Below are positions 1 through 8,600 of a DNA stretch of 64,000 nt, in pieces. Made by a program: the position numbers and the translations under genes. The notes beneath the pieces are model-generated. The model did no database searches, was not told the DNA's origin, and saw only the letters and a list, made by a program, of their open reading frames with translations. Location of the stretch: assembly GCA_022792815.1 (NCBI GenBank), contig JAAWBS010000016.1:85688-149687 (forward strand), in the 5' to 3' direction. Numbering within the stretch: position 1 is the stretch's first letter; every line of letters begins with the position of its first letter. The stretch is from Hungatella sp. (GTDB taxonomy: Bacteria; Bacillota; Clostridia; Lachnospirales; Lachnospiraceae).

Positions 1-984
1 AGAGAGTACCAGTATGAGAATATGGAGCTGAGCGACATCTACAGTGTGATGGAACTGGCAAAAAGGGGAGTAGATGCTGACAGAAATTATCGGAAGAATA
101 AAAGAGAATCATGGCAGATCGGCTTGTACGATAACAGTGAGATGAGTATATTTGTCGTACATTTCCGGCTGAACAACGGCAGGGAGGTGCGGCGTCTGTA
201 TCGGATCCCTCTGGATATGGAAGGGATGCGGGACTTAATGACTGTCATTCACGACAGTAAGGAGTATAAAAAAGGTACCTATCCCATTCTGCTTCAGTCT
301 GCGGCAGACACGTCATCGGTGTACTTCCAGCAGTACAACCAGGTGGAGAAGCTGGAGCTGGACAGCGAGGAGAGAGCCAGGTTGCTGGCCATCTACCAGA
401 AAGAGTTGGAAGAACTGACCATGGAGACGCGAAAGAAGGAGGTTCCTGCGGCAACCATCCAGTTTCGAACCTTAAGCTTGGATCAGGCCGTCGAAGTCAA
501 CAGAGCTGCGGCAGGCAATGTTTATGAGGGACTGGAGAACCGGTGCTTTTATCCCATCTATCCCTCTTTCACCAGGACGCTGGCGGCTCTTCAGGAGGCG
601 GGGGTCCATGTGTCAGAGTTAAACGGAGATGTCCTTTCGGAAATCAATATCCAATATTATGCAGTTTTGGAAGATGAGACTGAAAGAGCGATATCTGCCT
701 ATGAGGAGCAGCCGGTGAGCTATGTGGAGAAGGAGGACATCGATGCTCTCGCCCCGGCGCTGCTGTTTAGAGACTATATGGATATGAATGCGTACTATGA
801 AGCTGACTGTGCGGACAACGTGTATGTGACGGTGGTCTTTGCTGGCCCAAGGACGAACCAATATCAAGATAGAACCAGAACTATGGTCAACTGCCGGGTA
901 GATTTAAATCTTCTCTCCCAGGAGGAAGTGCGGCGATTCGGCTTTCTCCGATATGAGGATCTGGAATCGGAAAGTAATGATTGA
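1..984 (+). CDS. C-terminal part of a probable ABC-type permease (DUF6449-like), 5' end outside window
   Basis: The frame is open from the first base of the window, so only the C-terminal 327 or so residues are visible and the true start lies upstream. No membrane segment is present here; the fragment is a soluble, acidic, tyrosine-rich domain. Its style matches the cytosolic C-terminal domain that I recall as DUF6449, found behind the membrane part of some Firmicutes ABC permeases; this is recollection, not a search. The downstream zinc-ribbon gene starts 47 bases after the stop with its own ribosome site. An internal ATG at 22 has no good ribosome site and is not taken as the start. Function cannot be given from this fragment. 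Confidence 0.6.
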   Translation, partial: REYQYENMELSDIYSVMELAKRGVDADRNYRKNKRESWQIGLYDNSEMSIFVVHFRLNNGREVRRLYRIPLDMEGMRDLMTVIHDSKEYKKGTYPILLQSAADTSSVYFQQYNQVEKLELDSEERARLLAIYQKELEELTMETRKKEVPAATIQFRTLSLDQAVEVNRAAAGNVYEGLENRCFYPIYPSFTRTLAALQEAGVHVSELNGDVLSEINIQYYAVLEDETERAISAYEEQPVSYVEKEDIDALAPALLFRDYMDMNAYYEADCADNVYVTVVFAGPRTNQYQDRTRTMVNCRVDLNLLSQEEVRRFGFLRYEDLESESND

Positions 985-1031
985 CATTTATCTCCATACA
1001 GGATAAGATTAACCTAAAGGAGGGATTGTCC

Positions 1032-1505
1032 ATGGCATTTTTAGATGATTTAAGCAGAACCCTGAGCGATAAGGGGAAAGAGGCAGCTTTGAAAGCCAGA
1101 GAAGCCGCGGAGTTACTGCAGATGAAGGCTCAGATCGGATCCGAGAAGAGCAAGCTGAAGGAACTGTACGGAGCAGTCGGTGTCCTCTACTACAAGAAAC
1201 ATCGGGACGACGAGGACAACGAATTTGGTGATCTGTTCCGGGAGATCGGCAACGTGCTGACCAATGTGGCGGCTCTGGAGGAAAAGGTCCAGGGGCTGGA
1301 GGGCAGTCTGGTCTGCCCCAACTGCAGGAAGGTGATGAAGAGAGATGCACTGTACTGCAGCCATTGCGGGACGGCACTTAAGTCGGAACCTGAGGAGGCA
1401 GCCGAGGAGTTTGTCCAGGAGGCAGCAGCCGAGGAGGAAGACGCCCTGCCAGCAGAGGAAGTTCTGACCGTGGAAGAAGACCTGTTTGAGACAGAAGAAT
1501 CGTGA
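1032..1505 (+). CDS. Zinc-ribbon protein with helical N-terminus
   Basis: A 157-residue protein. The ATG at 1032 is chosen because AAAGGAGG lies about 8 bases upstream; an in-frame upstream start at 981 overlaps the previous gene and lacks such a site. Residues 1-90 are charged and helix-prone, probably a coiled coil. Near residues 94-116 there is a CPNC...CSHC zinc-ribbon knuckle. The last 40 residues are very rich in Glu and Ala. Small proteins of this build are common in Clostridia and are of unknown role, probably adaptor or scaffold. It ends immediately before a strong hairpin terminator. Confidence 0.75.
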   Translation: MAFLDDLSRTLSDKGKEAALKAREAAELLQMKAQIGSEKSKLKELYGAVGVLYYKKHRDDEDNEFGDLFREIGNVLTNVAALEEKVQGLEGSLVCPNCRKVMKRDALYCSHCGTALKSEPEEAAEEFVQEAAAEEEDALPAEEVLTVEEDLFETEES

Positions 1506-1507
1506 CA

Positions 1508-1545
1508 GCAACAAAAAAATAGCCGTATGGCTATTTTTTTGTTGC
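1508..1545. terminator. Bidirectional intrinsic terminator
   Basis: A near-perfect hairpin (AACAAAAAAATAGCC, loop GTAT, then its complement) has an A-run on the left arm and a T-run on the right arm. It can therefore terminate both the zinc-ribbon gene on the plus strand and the convergent DUF368 gene on the minus strand. Confidence 0.9.
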
Positions 1546-1552
1546 CAGGGGG

Positions 1553-2428
1553 TTAATCCCCCATCTTATAGGTGACGAACCCGAAGATCCCGGCCAGGAC
1601 CAGTCCCACGACAATGGAAAAGAAAGAAGGTATCTGATTCAGGGCTCCGGTGTTGTAGAAGATGGCAAAGGGAGAAGCGACAATCAGCCCCAGGATGGCA
1701 CAGTAGGTCTGGACACCGAATTTCTCAAAAAGGAAAGTGATCAGCTTGGCGATGAGGAAGATGCCGAGCAGGACTCCGATTCCGAAGGGGACAAGAAGGG
1801 CAAACCCGTGGGCAAGTCCGGCTGTGTCCAATGCTCTCAAGGCGTCCAGGAAGGATTTTATCGTATTAATGATGCCGTAATAGTATCCCAGGATCATCAT
1901 CACCAGGGAGCCGCTGACTCCGGGAACCACCATGGTGGCAGAGGCGACGACCCCTACAAGGAACAGGGCGATCAGGGTGGCAGGAGTCACCGAAAATGTC
2001 TTGAGCACCTGATCGTCGGTATGGACCATGGGCAGGGCTGCGGCTGCCAGAAACAGGACCACAAAGGCCAGGATGCCGGATATGCCTATGGGGGAGCCGC
2101 TTTTTTTCAGTTCCCCCTTTAAGGAGGAGAAGAGGACCGGAAGCCCTCCTAAGATCAGCCCCACGAAGGCCATACAGGTGACAAAGGTGTGGCGGCTCAG
2201 CAGATATTCGATGATATAAGTGAAGCCTACGATTCCGATTCCGCACCCTAAGATGATGGGAAGGAGTGTGATAAGGCTTTTCTTCCAGTCCCTAAGCAGA
2301 TTGGATACAGAAGAGATCAGTTTGTCATAGATCCCCAGAGAGACAGCCATGGTTCCGCCGCTGACTCCGGGGATGATGTTGGCGATGCCGATGAGCATGC
2401 CTTTTATCACATCCATCAGAAATGTCAT
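1553..2428 (-). CDS. popT: DUF368/PopT-family membrane protein, probable undecaprenyl phosphate translocase
   Basis: A 291-residue polytopic membrane protein. The N-terminal stretch contains the family hallmark GIANIIPGVSGGT (around residues 14-26), and a second, related VVPGVSGS motif lies near residue 170, which is the internal duplication typical of DUF368. Members have been identified as translocases that return the C55 lipid carrier across the membrane for cell-wall synthesis, alongside DedA-type proteins; the function here is by family. The ATG at 2428 is preferred over an upstream TTG at 2449 because AGAGGA lies 8 bases before it. It has its own consensus promoter (2491-2520) and ends at a shared terminator. 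Confidence 0.85.
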   Translation of the reverse strand: MTFLMDVIKGMLIGIANIIPGVSGGTMAVSLGIYDKLISSVSNLLRDWKKSLITLLPIILGCGIGIVGFTYIIEYLLSRHTFVTCMAFVGLILGGLPVLFSSLKGELKKSGSPIGISGILAFVVLFLAAAALPMVHTDDQVLKTFSVTPATLIALFLVGVVASATMVVPGVSGSLVMMILGYYYGIINTIKSFLDALRALDTAGLAHGFALLVPFGIGVLLGIFLIAKLITFLFEKFGVQTYCAILGLIVASPFAIFYNTGALNQIPSFFSIVVGLVLAGIFGFVTYKMGD

Positions 2429-2490
2429 AGATAATCCTCTTTTCCGCAACCCTCGCCGGAGGCAGGGCCGCTGTCATAAAAACTGTAATC

Positions 2491-2520
2491 ATTATAGGAG
2501 TTTGTACCGCGGTTTGTCAA
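2491..2520 (-). promoter_or_regulatory. Sigma-A promoter for the DUF368 gene
   Basis: Read on the minus strand: TTGACA, an 18-base spacer, TATAAT. It ends about 60 bases before the ATG at 2428. Confidence 0.8.
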
Positions 2521-2651
2521 GTGGGAAAGCCGTGCGTTAAAATCAGCCGGGTTGGATGTAAAAATTGGAGAAGTATTGCGTCAACTTTTCACCCGAATTT
2601 TGTCGAAATTTGTATAAAATAGAGATATACAAAAAGAAAGGGATGAGAAGG

Positions 2652-3365
2652 ATGTGGGATATTGCTATCTGTGACGACAACAGGCGGGAGTGCTGTGAGA
2701 TGGAAGAAATTTTGGAGGTATACTGTTGGGAGAGAAAGATTGCGGTGAAGCTGGAGGTCTTTCACGACGGTTATCTGTTGTATGAAACGATGAGAGACGG
2801 AAGACGTTATGATATTATATTTTTGGACATTTTGATGCAGGGGATGGACGGGATCCGGGCTGGCTGGGAGATCCGCAGACGGCTCCATGACGAGGAGGTG
2901 CAGCTGGTGTATATGTCCTGTGTGACCGGTCACGCAGATCTGCTGGTTCAAAACCGCCCCATAGGATTTATCGGCAAGCCCATCCGCAAGGAGGAGGTGT
3001 ATCGGGCGGCAGATGACGCCAGAAGGCTGGGGCAGCAGAGAAAGAAATGGTTTCAGTATCGGTGGGACAAGATGATCTATCAGGTTCCCTACACGAAGAT
3101 CCTGTATTTCCAGAGCCTGGGGAGGAAGGTGGAGATTCACACCGTGGATGGAGTCTGCGAATTTTACGGCAAGTTGTCTCAGATCATGGAGGAAGGGCTC
3201 CCGGAACAGTTTGTCCAGATTCATCAGTCCTATATCATCAATGGAAACTACATCGTCAGTCTGGGAAGGGACAGACTGTGCCTGCAGGGACAGAAGGGGT
3301 ATTTTTCCATCAGCCACCCGTACCGTGATTCTGTTATGAGACAGCTGTGCCGGCTGTTTCCTTGA
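2652..3365 (+). CDS. LytTR-family response regulator (AgrA/VirR type)
   Basis: A 237-residue protein with an N-terminal receiver domain (residues about 1-120) and a C-terminal LytTR DNA-binding domain (about 130-237). The acidic pair D8/D9, the phospho-acceptor D59 in IIFLDI, and K109 in FIGKPI are visible. The LytTR part has the usual Q-I-H-Q-S-Y-I-I-N sequence. No histidine kinase is adjacent, so it is an orphan here. The ATG at 2652 is chosen because AAAGGG sits 9 bases upstream and the receiver begins at once; ATG 2643 is an alternative three codons earlier. Such regulators usually control peptide, bacteriocin or surface functions; the target is unknown. Confidence 0.85.
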   Translation: MWDIAICDDNRRECCEMEEILEVYCWERKIAVKLEVFHDGYLLYETMRDGRRYDIIFLDILMQGMDGIRAGWEIRRRLHDEEVQLVYMSCVTGHADLLVQNRPIGFIGKPIRKEEVYRAADDARRLGQQRKKWFQYRWDKMIYQVPYTKILYFQSLGRKVEIHTVDGVCEFYGKLSQIMEEGLPEQFVQIHQSYIINGNYIVSLGRDRLCLQGQKGYFSISHPYRDSVMRQLCRLFP

Positions 3366-3441
3366 AAGGCAGTGTGGTTTTTGACAAGTAACCCGCAAAT
3401 TATGACAGGGGGAGATTTAGACTGGGAATTTATGGTAGAAT

Positions 3442-3558
3442 AGAGCTTGGCAGAAAGCCGGCGATTTTATGGAGACACCGCCTGTCCTCAGTTACTGAGA
3501 CCGTCTCTGGCTGGCGGAAGCTAAAAAGTCCGGAATAGGGGTTTCCCGGACTTTTTTC
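3442..3558 (+). ncRNA. Candidate structured small RNA or leader ending in a terminator
   Basis: Between the response regulator and metY lies a dense set of complementary segments. An outer AGCTT/AAGCT pair closes the region. Inside are GGC-AGAAA-GCC, GGCG...CGCC with a 15-base loop, and CTCAG-TTA-CTGAG. A GGAGAC in the GGCG loop can pair with GTCTCT after the last stem, giving a pseudoknot-like arrangement. The segment ends in a strong terminator (3523-3558). A possible -10 (TAGAAT, 3436-3441) lies just before it but has a poor -35. It does not match any riboswitch class I could recall in full. Real transcription is inferred. Confidence 0.4.
3523..3558 (+). terminator. Intrinsic terminator upstream of metY
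   Basis: AAAAGTCCGG, an 11-base loop, CCGGACTTTTTT. It lies before the metY promoter, so it ends an upstream transcript rather than metY. Confidence 0.85.
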
Positions 3559-3579
3559 TTATCCGAATTTCCGTAGAAA

Positions 3580-3608
3580 TTGACTTTCTTTTCAGGTTTG
3601 TGTACAAT
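3580..3608 (+). promoter_or_regulatory. metY promoter
   Basis: TTGACT, a 17-base spacer, TACAAT; about 25 bases of leader separate the expected start site from the ATG at 3641. No SAM riboswitch fits in this short leader. Confidence 0.85.
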
Positions 3609-3640
3609 AAGATGAAAACTTGATTGAGGAGGAAGGATAT

Positions 3641-4918
3641 ATGAGCCGAAAAGAATCTCTTGATACGATCTGTATACAGGGAGGATGGCAGCCGAAGAAC
3701 GGAGAGCCGAGAGTGCTTCCTGTGTATCAGAGCACTACCTTCAAATATGAGACCAGTGAGCAGATGGGACGTCTGTTTGATCTGGAGGAGAACGGATATT
3801 TCTATACCAGACTTGCCAACCCTACCAATGACGCGGTAGCGGACAAGATCTGTAAGCTGGAGGGCGGGGCGGCTGCCATGTTGACCTCATCGGGACAGGC
3901 GGCCAACATGTATGCTATCTTGAACATCTGCTCCGCCGGAGACCATGTGGTCAGTGCAGCGACGATTTACGGAGGCACCTCCAACCTGCTGACGGTGACC
4001 TTAAAGCGGTTTGGCATCCAGTGTACCCTGGTGGATCCGGATGCCCCGGAGGAAGAACTGGAGAAGGCATTTCAGGATAACACCAGGGCTGTGTTCGGGG
4101 AGACCATCGCAAACCCGGCTCTTGTGGTGCTTGATCTGGAGAAATTTGCCCGTCTCGCTCACCGTCACGGGGTGCCCCTGATTGTGGACAATACCTTTGC
4201 AACCCCCATCAACTGCCGCCCCTTTGAGTGGGGGGCTGACATCGTGACTCACTCCACCACCAAATACATGGACGGACACGCCATGGCAGTGGGAGGCTGT
4301 ATCGTGGACAGCGGCAATTTCGACTGGGAGGCCCACAGGGACAAGTTCCCGGGACTTACCACTCCGGACGAGTCCTACCATGGTGTCATCTACACGGAGA
4401 GATTTGGCAAAGGGGCTTACATCACCAAGGCCACGGCCCAGCTTATGAGGGATATGGGGTCCATCCAGTCGCCTCAGAACGCGTTTCTTCTGAATATAGG
4501 TCTGGAGACCCTCCATCTGAGGATGCCCAGGCACTGTGAGAATGCCCGGAAGGTGGCCGAATATCTGAAATCCAGGAGCGATGTGGCCTGGGTCTGCTAC
4601 CCGGGACTGAAAGGGGATCGCTACTATGATCTGGCCAGAAAATATATGCCGGACGGAACCTGCGGTGTCATCTCCTTTGGCCTTGTGGGAGGCAGAGCGG
4701 CGGCAGCGGCATTTATGGACCGGCTGAAGCTGGCAGCCATCGTCACCCATGTGGCGGATGCCAGGACATCAGTGCTCCATCCGGCCAGCCACACTCACAG
4801 GCAGTTAAGTGATGAGCAGCTTCGGGAAGCAGGCGTGGATCCGTCTATGATCCGCTTCAGCGTGGGCATCGAGGGGGTGGAGGATATTATCTCGGACATC
4901 GCCCAGGCCCTGGAGTGA
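3641..4918 (+). CDS. metY: O-acetylhomoserine sulfhydrylase (PLP enzyme)
   Basis: A 425-residue Cys/Met-metabolism PLP enzyme of normal family length. It makes homocysteine from O-acetylhomoserine and sulfide in the cytosol. Visible landmarks: YTRLANPTN near residue 55, SSGQAA near 83-88 (cofactor phosphate binding), DNTFATP near 183, and the Schiff-base lysine K208 in THSTTKYMDGH. The length, the FGETIANP segment and the TERFGKGAYITKA stretch favour the MetY branch over cystathionine gamma-synthase/lyase. The start at ATG 3641 follows GAGGAGGAAGG by 4-5 bases. It has its own promoter and is followed after 58 bases by ribU. Confidence 0.9.
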   Translation: MSRKESLDTICIQGGWQPKNGEPRVLPVYQSTTFKYETSEQMGRLFDLEENGYFYTRLANPTNDAVADKICKLEGGAAAMLTSSGQAANMYAILNICSAGDHVVSAATIYGGTSNLLTVTLKRFGIQCTLVDPDAPEEELEKAFQDNTRAVFGETIANPALVVLDLEKFARLAHRHGVPLIVDNTFATPINCRPFEWGADIVTHSTTKYMDGHAMAVGGCIVDSGNFDWEAHRDKFPGLTTPDESYHGVIYTERFGKGAYITKATAQLMRDMGSIQSPQNAFLLNIGLETLHLRMPRHCENARKVAEYLKSRSDVAWVCYPGLKGDRYYDLARKYMPDGTCGVISFGLVGGRAAAAAFMDRLKLAAIVTHVADARTSVLHPASHTHRQLSDEQLREAGVDPSMIRFSVGIEGVEDIISDIAQALE

Positions 4919-4976
4919 CCATGTTCTTGTTCCCAGAGAATTTTCCCAAAGGGAGAAAAGCAGGAGGATCGATAAG

Positions 4977-5582
4977 ATGAAGACAGAGAAACTGTTGAAT
5001 GTAAAAAATGTGGTGCTTATGGCCATGTTCGGGGCCATCGGCGCGGTGCTGATGCTGTTTGAATTCCCGCTGCCGTTTATCGCGCCGCCCTTCTATGGCC
5101 TGGACCTAAGCGAGATTCCGGTTCTGGTGGGAACCTTTGCCATGGGACCTTTGGCGGGAGTGGTGACAGAGGTGGTAAAGATTCTGATCAAGTTGGTGTT
5201 AAAACCTACTTCCACCGGGTTTGTGGGAGAGTTTGCCAATATCTGCATCGGGTGGGCCCTGGTTCTTCCGGCCGGTTTCCTCTACAAGTTTAAGAAGACC
5301 AAGAAAGGGGCCATCCTGGGCATGGCGGTCGGAACCTGCTCCATGGCTGCAGTGGGAGCGGTTATGAATGCGCTGGTGATGCTGCCCTTTTATTCCAACT
5401 TTATGCCGCTGGAGGACATCCTGGCGGCAGGGGCTGCCATCAATCCGGCCATCGGAAACGTGTGGACCTTTGTACTTTTGGCCGTTGCCCCTTTCAATCT
5501 GATCAAAGGGGCTCTGGTATCCGTCATTACGGCTCTGGTGTACAAGAGAATCAGCGTGATCATACACGGCAGTTCCAGATAA
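4977..5582 (+). CDS. ribU: Riboflavin ECF transporter substrate-binding subunit
   Basis: A 201-residue integral membrane S-component with five to six hydrophobic segments. The N-terminal part reads LMLFEFPLPF followed by GLDLSEIPVLVG, a hallmark of RibU. It binds riboflavin at the outer face and works with a shared EcfAA'T energizing module, which is not in this window. AGGAGG lies 9 bases before the ATG. No FMN riboswitch is visible in the 58-base gap after metY, so it may be read through from the metY promoter or be constitutive. Confidence 0.9.
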   Translation: MKTEKLLNVKNVVLMAMFGAIGAVLMLFEFPLPFIAPPFYGLDLSEIPVLVGTFAMGPLAGVVTEVVKILIKLVLKPTSTGFVGEFANICIGWALVLPAGFLYKFKKTKKGAILGMAVGTCSMAAVGAVMNALVMLPFYSNFMPLEDILAAGAAINPAIGNVWTFVLLAVAPFNLIKGALVSVITALVYKRISVIIHGSSR

Positions 5583-5609
5583 AGCGTACAAGCCAGGAGG
5601 TTTTACTGT

Positions 5610-7172
5610 ATGGGAGAATACCAAAGAAAACTCAGGGGACTGCTGCGGATCGTCTTTGGGAGAACCGCCTATGTGATGCTGTTTCTTCTGATCCAGATCG
5701 GCGTTTTGTTTGGAGTGATCCGATGGCTGAGAGATTACTCCTTCTATGTCTATGCGGCGTTGATGCTGCTGGGGGGCGTGACCTGTGTCTATATCATCAA
5801 TAAGAGGGAGAATCCCAGCTTTAAATTAGGGTGGATTATCCCCATACTGGTCTTTCCCGTGTTTGGGACCTTGCTCTATCTTCTGATCGAGGCGGATTTA
5901 GGGAGCAGGCTGTACGCCAAAAGGGCCAACCAGCTGACGGCGGACACGAGAGAGTACCTAAGGCAGGATAGTCAGGTGAGAGAGAGGCTGAGACGGGAGG
6001 ATCCTCTGGCGGCCAATCTGTCGGTGTACGTGTCTGAGAGGGGCGGCTTTCCGGTCTATGAGAACACCAGTGTCACCTATTTCCCCTCCGGCGAGGCCAA
6101 ATTCGAGAGGCTTTTGGAGGAACTGAAAAAGGCGAAGACCTTTATTTTCATGGAGTACTTCATCGTGGAGCGGGGATTTATGTGGGATTCCATCTTAGAG
6201 ATTCTGGAACAGAAGGTGAAAGAGGGGGTGGAGGTCCGGTTTCTGTACGACGGCATGTGCTCCCTTGTGCTGCTTCCGTGGAAATACCCTGAGATGATGG
6301 AGGAGAAGGGAATCCACTGCCGGACTTTCGCGCCCATCCATCCCATGCTTTCCACCCATCAGAATAACCGGGATCACAGAAAGATCGTGGTCATCGACGG
6401 CCATACGGCATTTACCGGCGGAATCAATCTGGCGGACGAATACATCAACCGAAAGCCCAGGTTCGGCTACTGGAAGGACACGGCGGTGATGTTGGAAGGC
6501 GACGGGGTCAAAAGCTTTACGGTGATGTTTCTTCAGAACTGGAATATCTGGGAGAGGACTCCTCTGGCCTGTGAACCCTACCTGACAGCAGAGGTGGCAG
6601 CCAGGACAGAGGAAGAGATGTCTGACGGGTTTGTCATACCCTTTGGGGATTCCCCCTTGGATCATGAACCGGTGGGAAAGACCGTGTATATGAACATTCT
6701 CTATCAAGCCAAAAGGTATGTGCACATCATGACTCCTTACCTGATTCTGGATGACGAGATGATCAATGCCCTGGTGTCCGCAGCTAAGAGAGGGGTGGAT
6801 GTCAAGATCATCATGCCCCACATCCCGGACAAGAAATATGCCTTTTTCCTGGCTCACACCTACTATGAGGAGCTTCTGGACGGCGGCGTGAAGATCTATG
6901 AGTTTACGCCCGGTTTTGTCCACGCCAAGGTGTTTACCAGCGACGACGAGAAGGCGGTGGTGGGTACCATCAACCTGGATTTCCGCAGCCTGTACCACCA
7001 TTTCGAGTGCGGAACCTATCTGTTTCGCAGCAGGGCGGTGGAAGATGTGGAGGCAGACTATCAGAGTACACTGCAGCAGTGTGAAGAGATCACAAAGAGG
7101 ACTTGCAGAGAATATCCCTTCTATCAGAAGGTGTGCGGGAGAGGGCTTCGGCTGATTGCACCGCTGATGTAG
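5610..7172 (+). CDS. cls: Cardiolipin synthase, phospholipase D superfamily
   Basis: A 520-residue membrane enzyme that condenses two phosphatidylglycerols to cardiolipin. Two N-terminal transmembrane helices (about residues 15-35 and 42-60) are followed by two HKD catalytic motifs: HRKIVVIDGHTAFTGG in the first half and HAKVFTSDDEKAVVGTINLD in the second. Length and order match bacterial ClsA-type proteins. It begins 27 bases after ribU with AGGAGG about 8 bases upstream, so the two are probably co-transcribed. The gene is immediately followed by a long palindromic element. Confidence 0.92.
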   Translation: MGEYQRKLRGLLRIVFGRTAYVMLFLLIQIGVLFGVIRWLRDYSFYVYAALMLLGGVTCVYIINKRENPSFKLGWIIPILVFPVFGTLLYLLIEADLGSRLYAKRANQLTADTREYLRQDSQVRERLRREDPLAANLSVYVSERGGFPVYENTSVTYFPSGEAKFERLLEELKKAKTFIFMEYFIVERGFMWDSILEILEQKVKEGVEVRFLYDGMCSLVLLPWKYPEMMEEKGIHCRTFAPIHPMLSTHQNNRDHRKIVVIDGHTAFTGGINLADEYINRKPRFGYWKDTAVMLEGDGVKSFTVMFLQNWNIWERTPLACEPYLTAEVAARTEEEMSDGFVIPFGDSPLDHEPVGKTVYMNILYQAKRYVHIMTPYLILDDEMINALVSAAKRGVDVKIIMPHIPDKKYAFFLAHTYYEELLDGGVKIYEFTPGFVHAKVFTSDDEKAVVGTINLDFRSLYHHFECGTYLFRSRAVEDVEADYQSTLQQCEEITKRTCREYPFYQKVCGRGLRLIAPLM

Positions 7173-7174
7173 GA

Positions 7175-7388
7175 GGGGGAATCTCCTTCTGTGCATGAGA
7201 AGGAGTTGGTGCTGTTACAGCGGCCAGGGGCCGACGAGCTTCAAGCAGAGCAGGGCAACGTGCCGGTGAATCGTGGATTTCACCTCTACGAAATAAGCCC
7301 TCAATGGCTCTGCTTCGAGGCCTGTCGGCCCTTGGCCGTCTGTCTGTATCTTCTTCGGTTTCTTATGCACAGAAGGAAGGATTCCCTT
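7175..7388. repeat. Long imperfect palindromic intergenic element (MITE- or REP-like)
   Basis: Nested inverted arms fill the gap after cls. 7185-7201 pairs with 7360-7376 (one mismatch in 17), 7221-7235 with 7324-7338 (one mismatch in 15), 7243-7251 with 7307-7315 (perfect), and 7252-7256 with 7297-7301 (perfect). The centre holds GGTGA...TCACC. The outermost GGGAATC/GATTCCC can also pair. The whole segment can fold into one hairpin of about 200 bases. It contains a short open frame (7191-7409) judged non-coding. Either strand would give a transcript hairpin that could also end cls transcription. Confidence 0.7.
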
Positions 7389-7490
7389 GAGTTTCAAGTT
7401 TCCTTCTAATTTACAAATATTGAACACAGAATGGACACAATTTACTGGTAAAGTAAGGGAAAATTGGGAGAGACTTGGAGGAAACTTTGT

Positions 7491-8588
7491 ATGAATCAAG
7501 TGAGAATGGCGGCCTGTGGGATGGCAGCAGCGGTGTTTGTGGTGGGGATGCCGTTTGCGGCGGAGGCAGCGGGGAACTATGAGCTGAGAAAGAAGGTCAT
7601 CGGGCTGAGCGGGATCATGAGTGTGACGGCGGAGGATGGGATGGTGACCAGGGGGGAGTTTGCTCAGATGCTGGTGAACGCAAGTCCTTATCGGTCCGTG
7701 GCTCTTCAGGTCAGCGCTACGGCTGTCTTCTCGGATGTTCCGGCCGGAGTTTCTTATGCATCGGCGGTGCGCCTCGCGGCGGAGAACGGCTGGATGAGCG
7801 GATATCTGGGAGGCGTGTTCCGCCCGGAGCAGCAGATCACCCTGCAGGAGGCGGTGAGAGGTCTTCTGGCGCTGTTGGGGTATACGGATGAGGACTTTAC
7901 GGGCAATCAGATCAACGGGAGATGGGCCAAGTATCATTATCTGGAACTGGGGGAGAACGTGGCCAAGGAGCCGGGGGAGGTTCTGACCAGAGCCGACTGT
8001 GTCAACTTATTTTATAATCTCCTCTGTACGGAGACATCTGCCGGGAAGGCCTATGCCACGGTGCTGGGATATGAGCTGTCTGATGACGGGGAGGTGAATC
8101 CTCTCACCATCGCGGACAATGAGCTGAAAGGGCCGAAGGTGGTGAAGAAGAGTTACAGCCTGGACGATGAGCTGCCTTTTAAGGTCAGCGAGGCCACCTT
8201 TTATCTGGACGGACAGATGTCCACCTTGGAACGGGTGAAGCAGGCCAAGGCTAACGGGTTCGTTGTTATCTACTATAATGTCAATACCAAGACGGTGTGG
8301 GCCTACAGCATGGACAATGAAAGCGGGCTGGAGGGCAACAACATGGTGGCTGTGAAGGGAGAGATAAGCGGGATCTTCTACAGCTCTGCCAATGTCATGA
8401 CGCCCAGCATAGTCACCTTGGAGGAGTACGGGGATGCAGAGTTCCGTCTGAAGGACTCGGATGTCCAGTTTGCATTTTCGATCTACGGGGAGATGCAGGT
8501 GGGAGATCAGGTGATTCTGATCTGCGAGAAGACCGGCGGCAGCGACGGCGTGGAATCCTATACGGTAACCGACTATATTGAGTATTAA
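7491..8588 (+). CDS. Secreted SLH-domain-like protein
   Basis: A 365-residue protein with a signal peptide (positively charged start, hydrophobic core to about residue 20, cleavage near AEA-A). Residues about 35-180 contain two to three S-layer-homology-type repeats: TRGEFAQMLV, then FSDVP...YASAVRLAAENGWMSGY and FRPEQQITLQEAVRGLLALLGY, then LTRADCVNLFYNLL. The rest is an unrecognised beta-rich domain. The protein is probably held on the cell wall. ATG 7491 is chosen over a TTG at 7464 because TTGGAGG lies 9 bases upstream. It is the first gene of a tight operon with a MacA-like adaptor (12-base gap), an ABC ATPase and a permease. Confidence 0.75.
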   Translation: MNQVRMAACGMAAAVFVVGMPFAAEAAGNYELRKKVIGLSGIMSVTAEDGMVTRGEFAQMLVNASPYRSVALQVSATAVFSDVPAGVSYASAVRLAAENGWMSGYLGGVFRPEQQITLQEAVRGLLALLGYTDEDFTGNQINGRWAKYHYLELGENVAKEPGEVLTRADCVNLFYNLLCTETSAGKAYATVLGYELSDDGEVNPLTIADNELKGPKVVKKSYSLDDELPFKVSEATFYLDGQMSTLERVKQAKANGFVVIYYNVNTKTVWAYSMDNESGLEGNNMVAVKGEISGIFYSSANVMTPSIVTLEEYGDAEFRLKDSDVQFAFSIYGEMQVGDQVILICEKTGGSDGVESYTVTDYIEY

Positions 8589-8600
8589 GAGGACGTGACT

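Noticed and set aside
3442..3525. Fluoride (crcB) riboswitch
   Set aside because: The hairpin-pseudoknot order is similar, but the conserved segment after the second stem (TGATG...CTCCTAC type) is absent and the downstream genes do not fit.
3560..3640. SAM-type riboswitch before metY
   Set aside because: The metY leader after its promoter is only about 25 bases and contains no such core.
7191..7409. Short open frame after cls
   Set aside because: It lies wholly inside a nested palindrome, has no ribosome site and odd composition.
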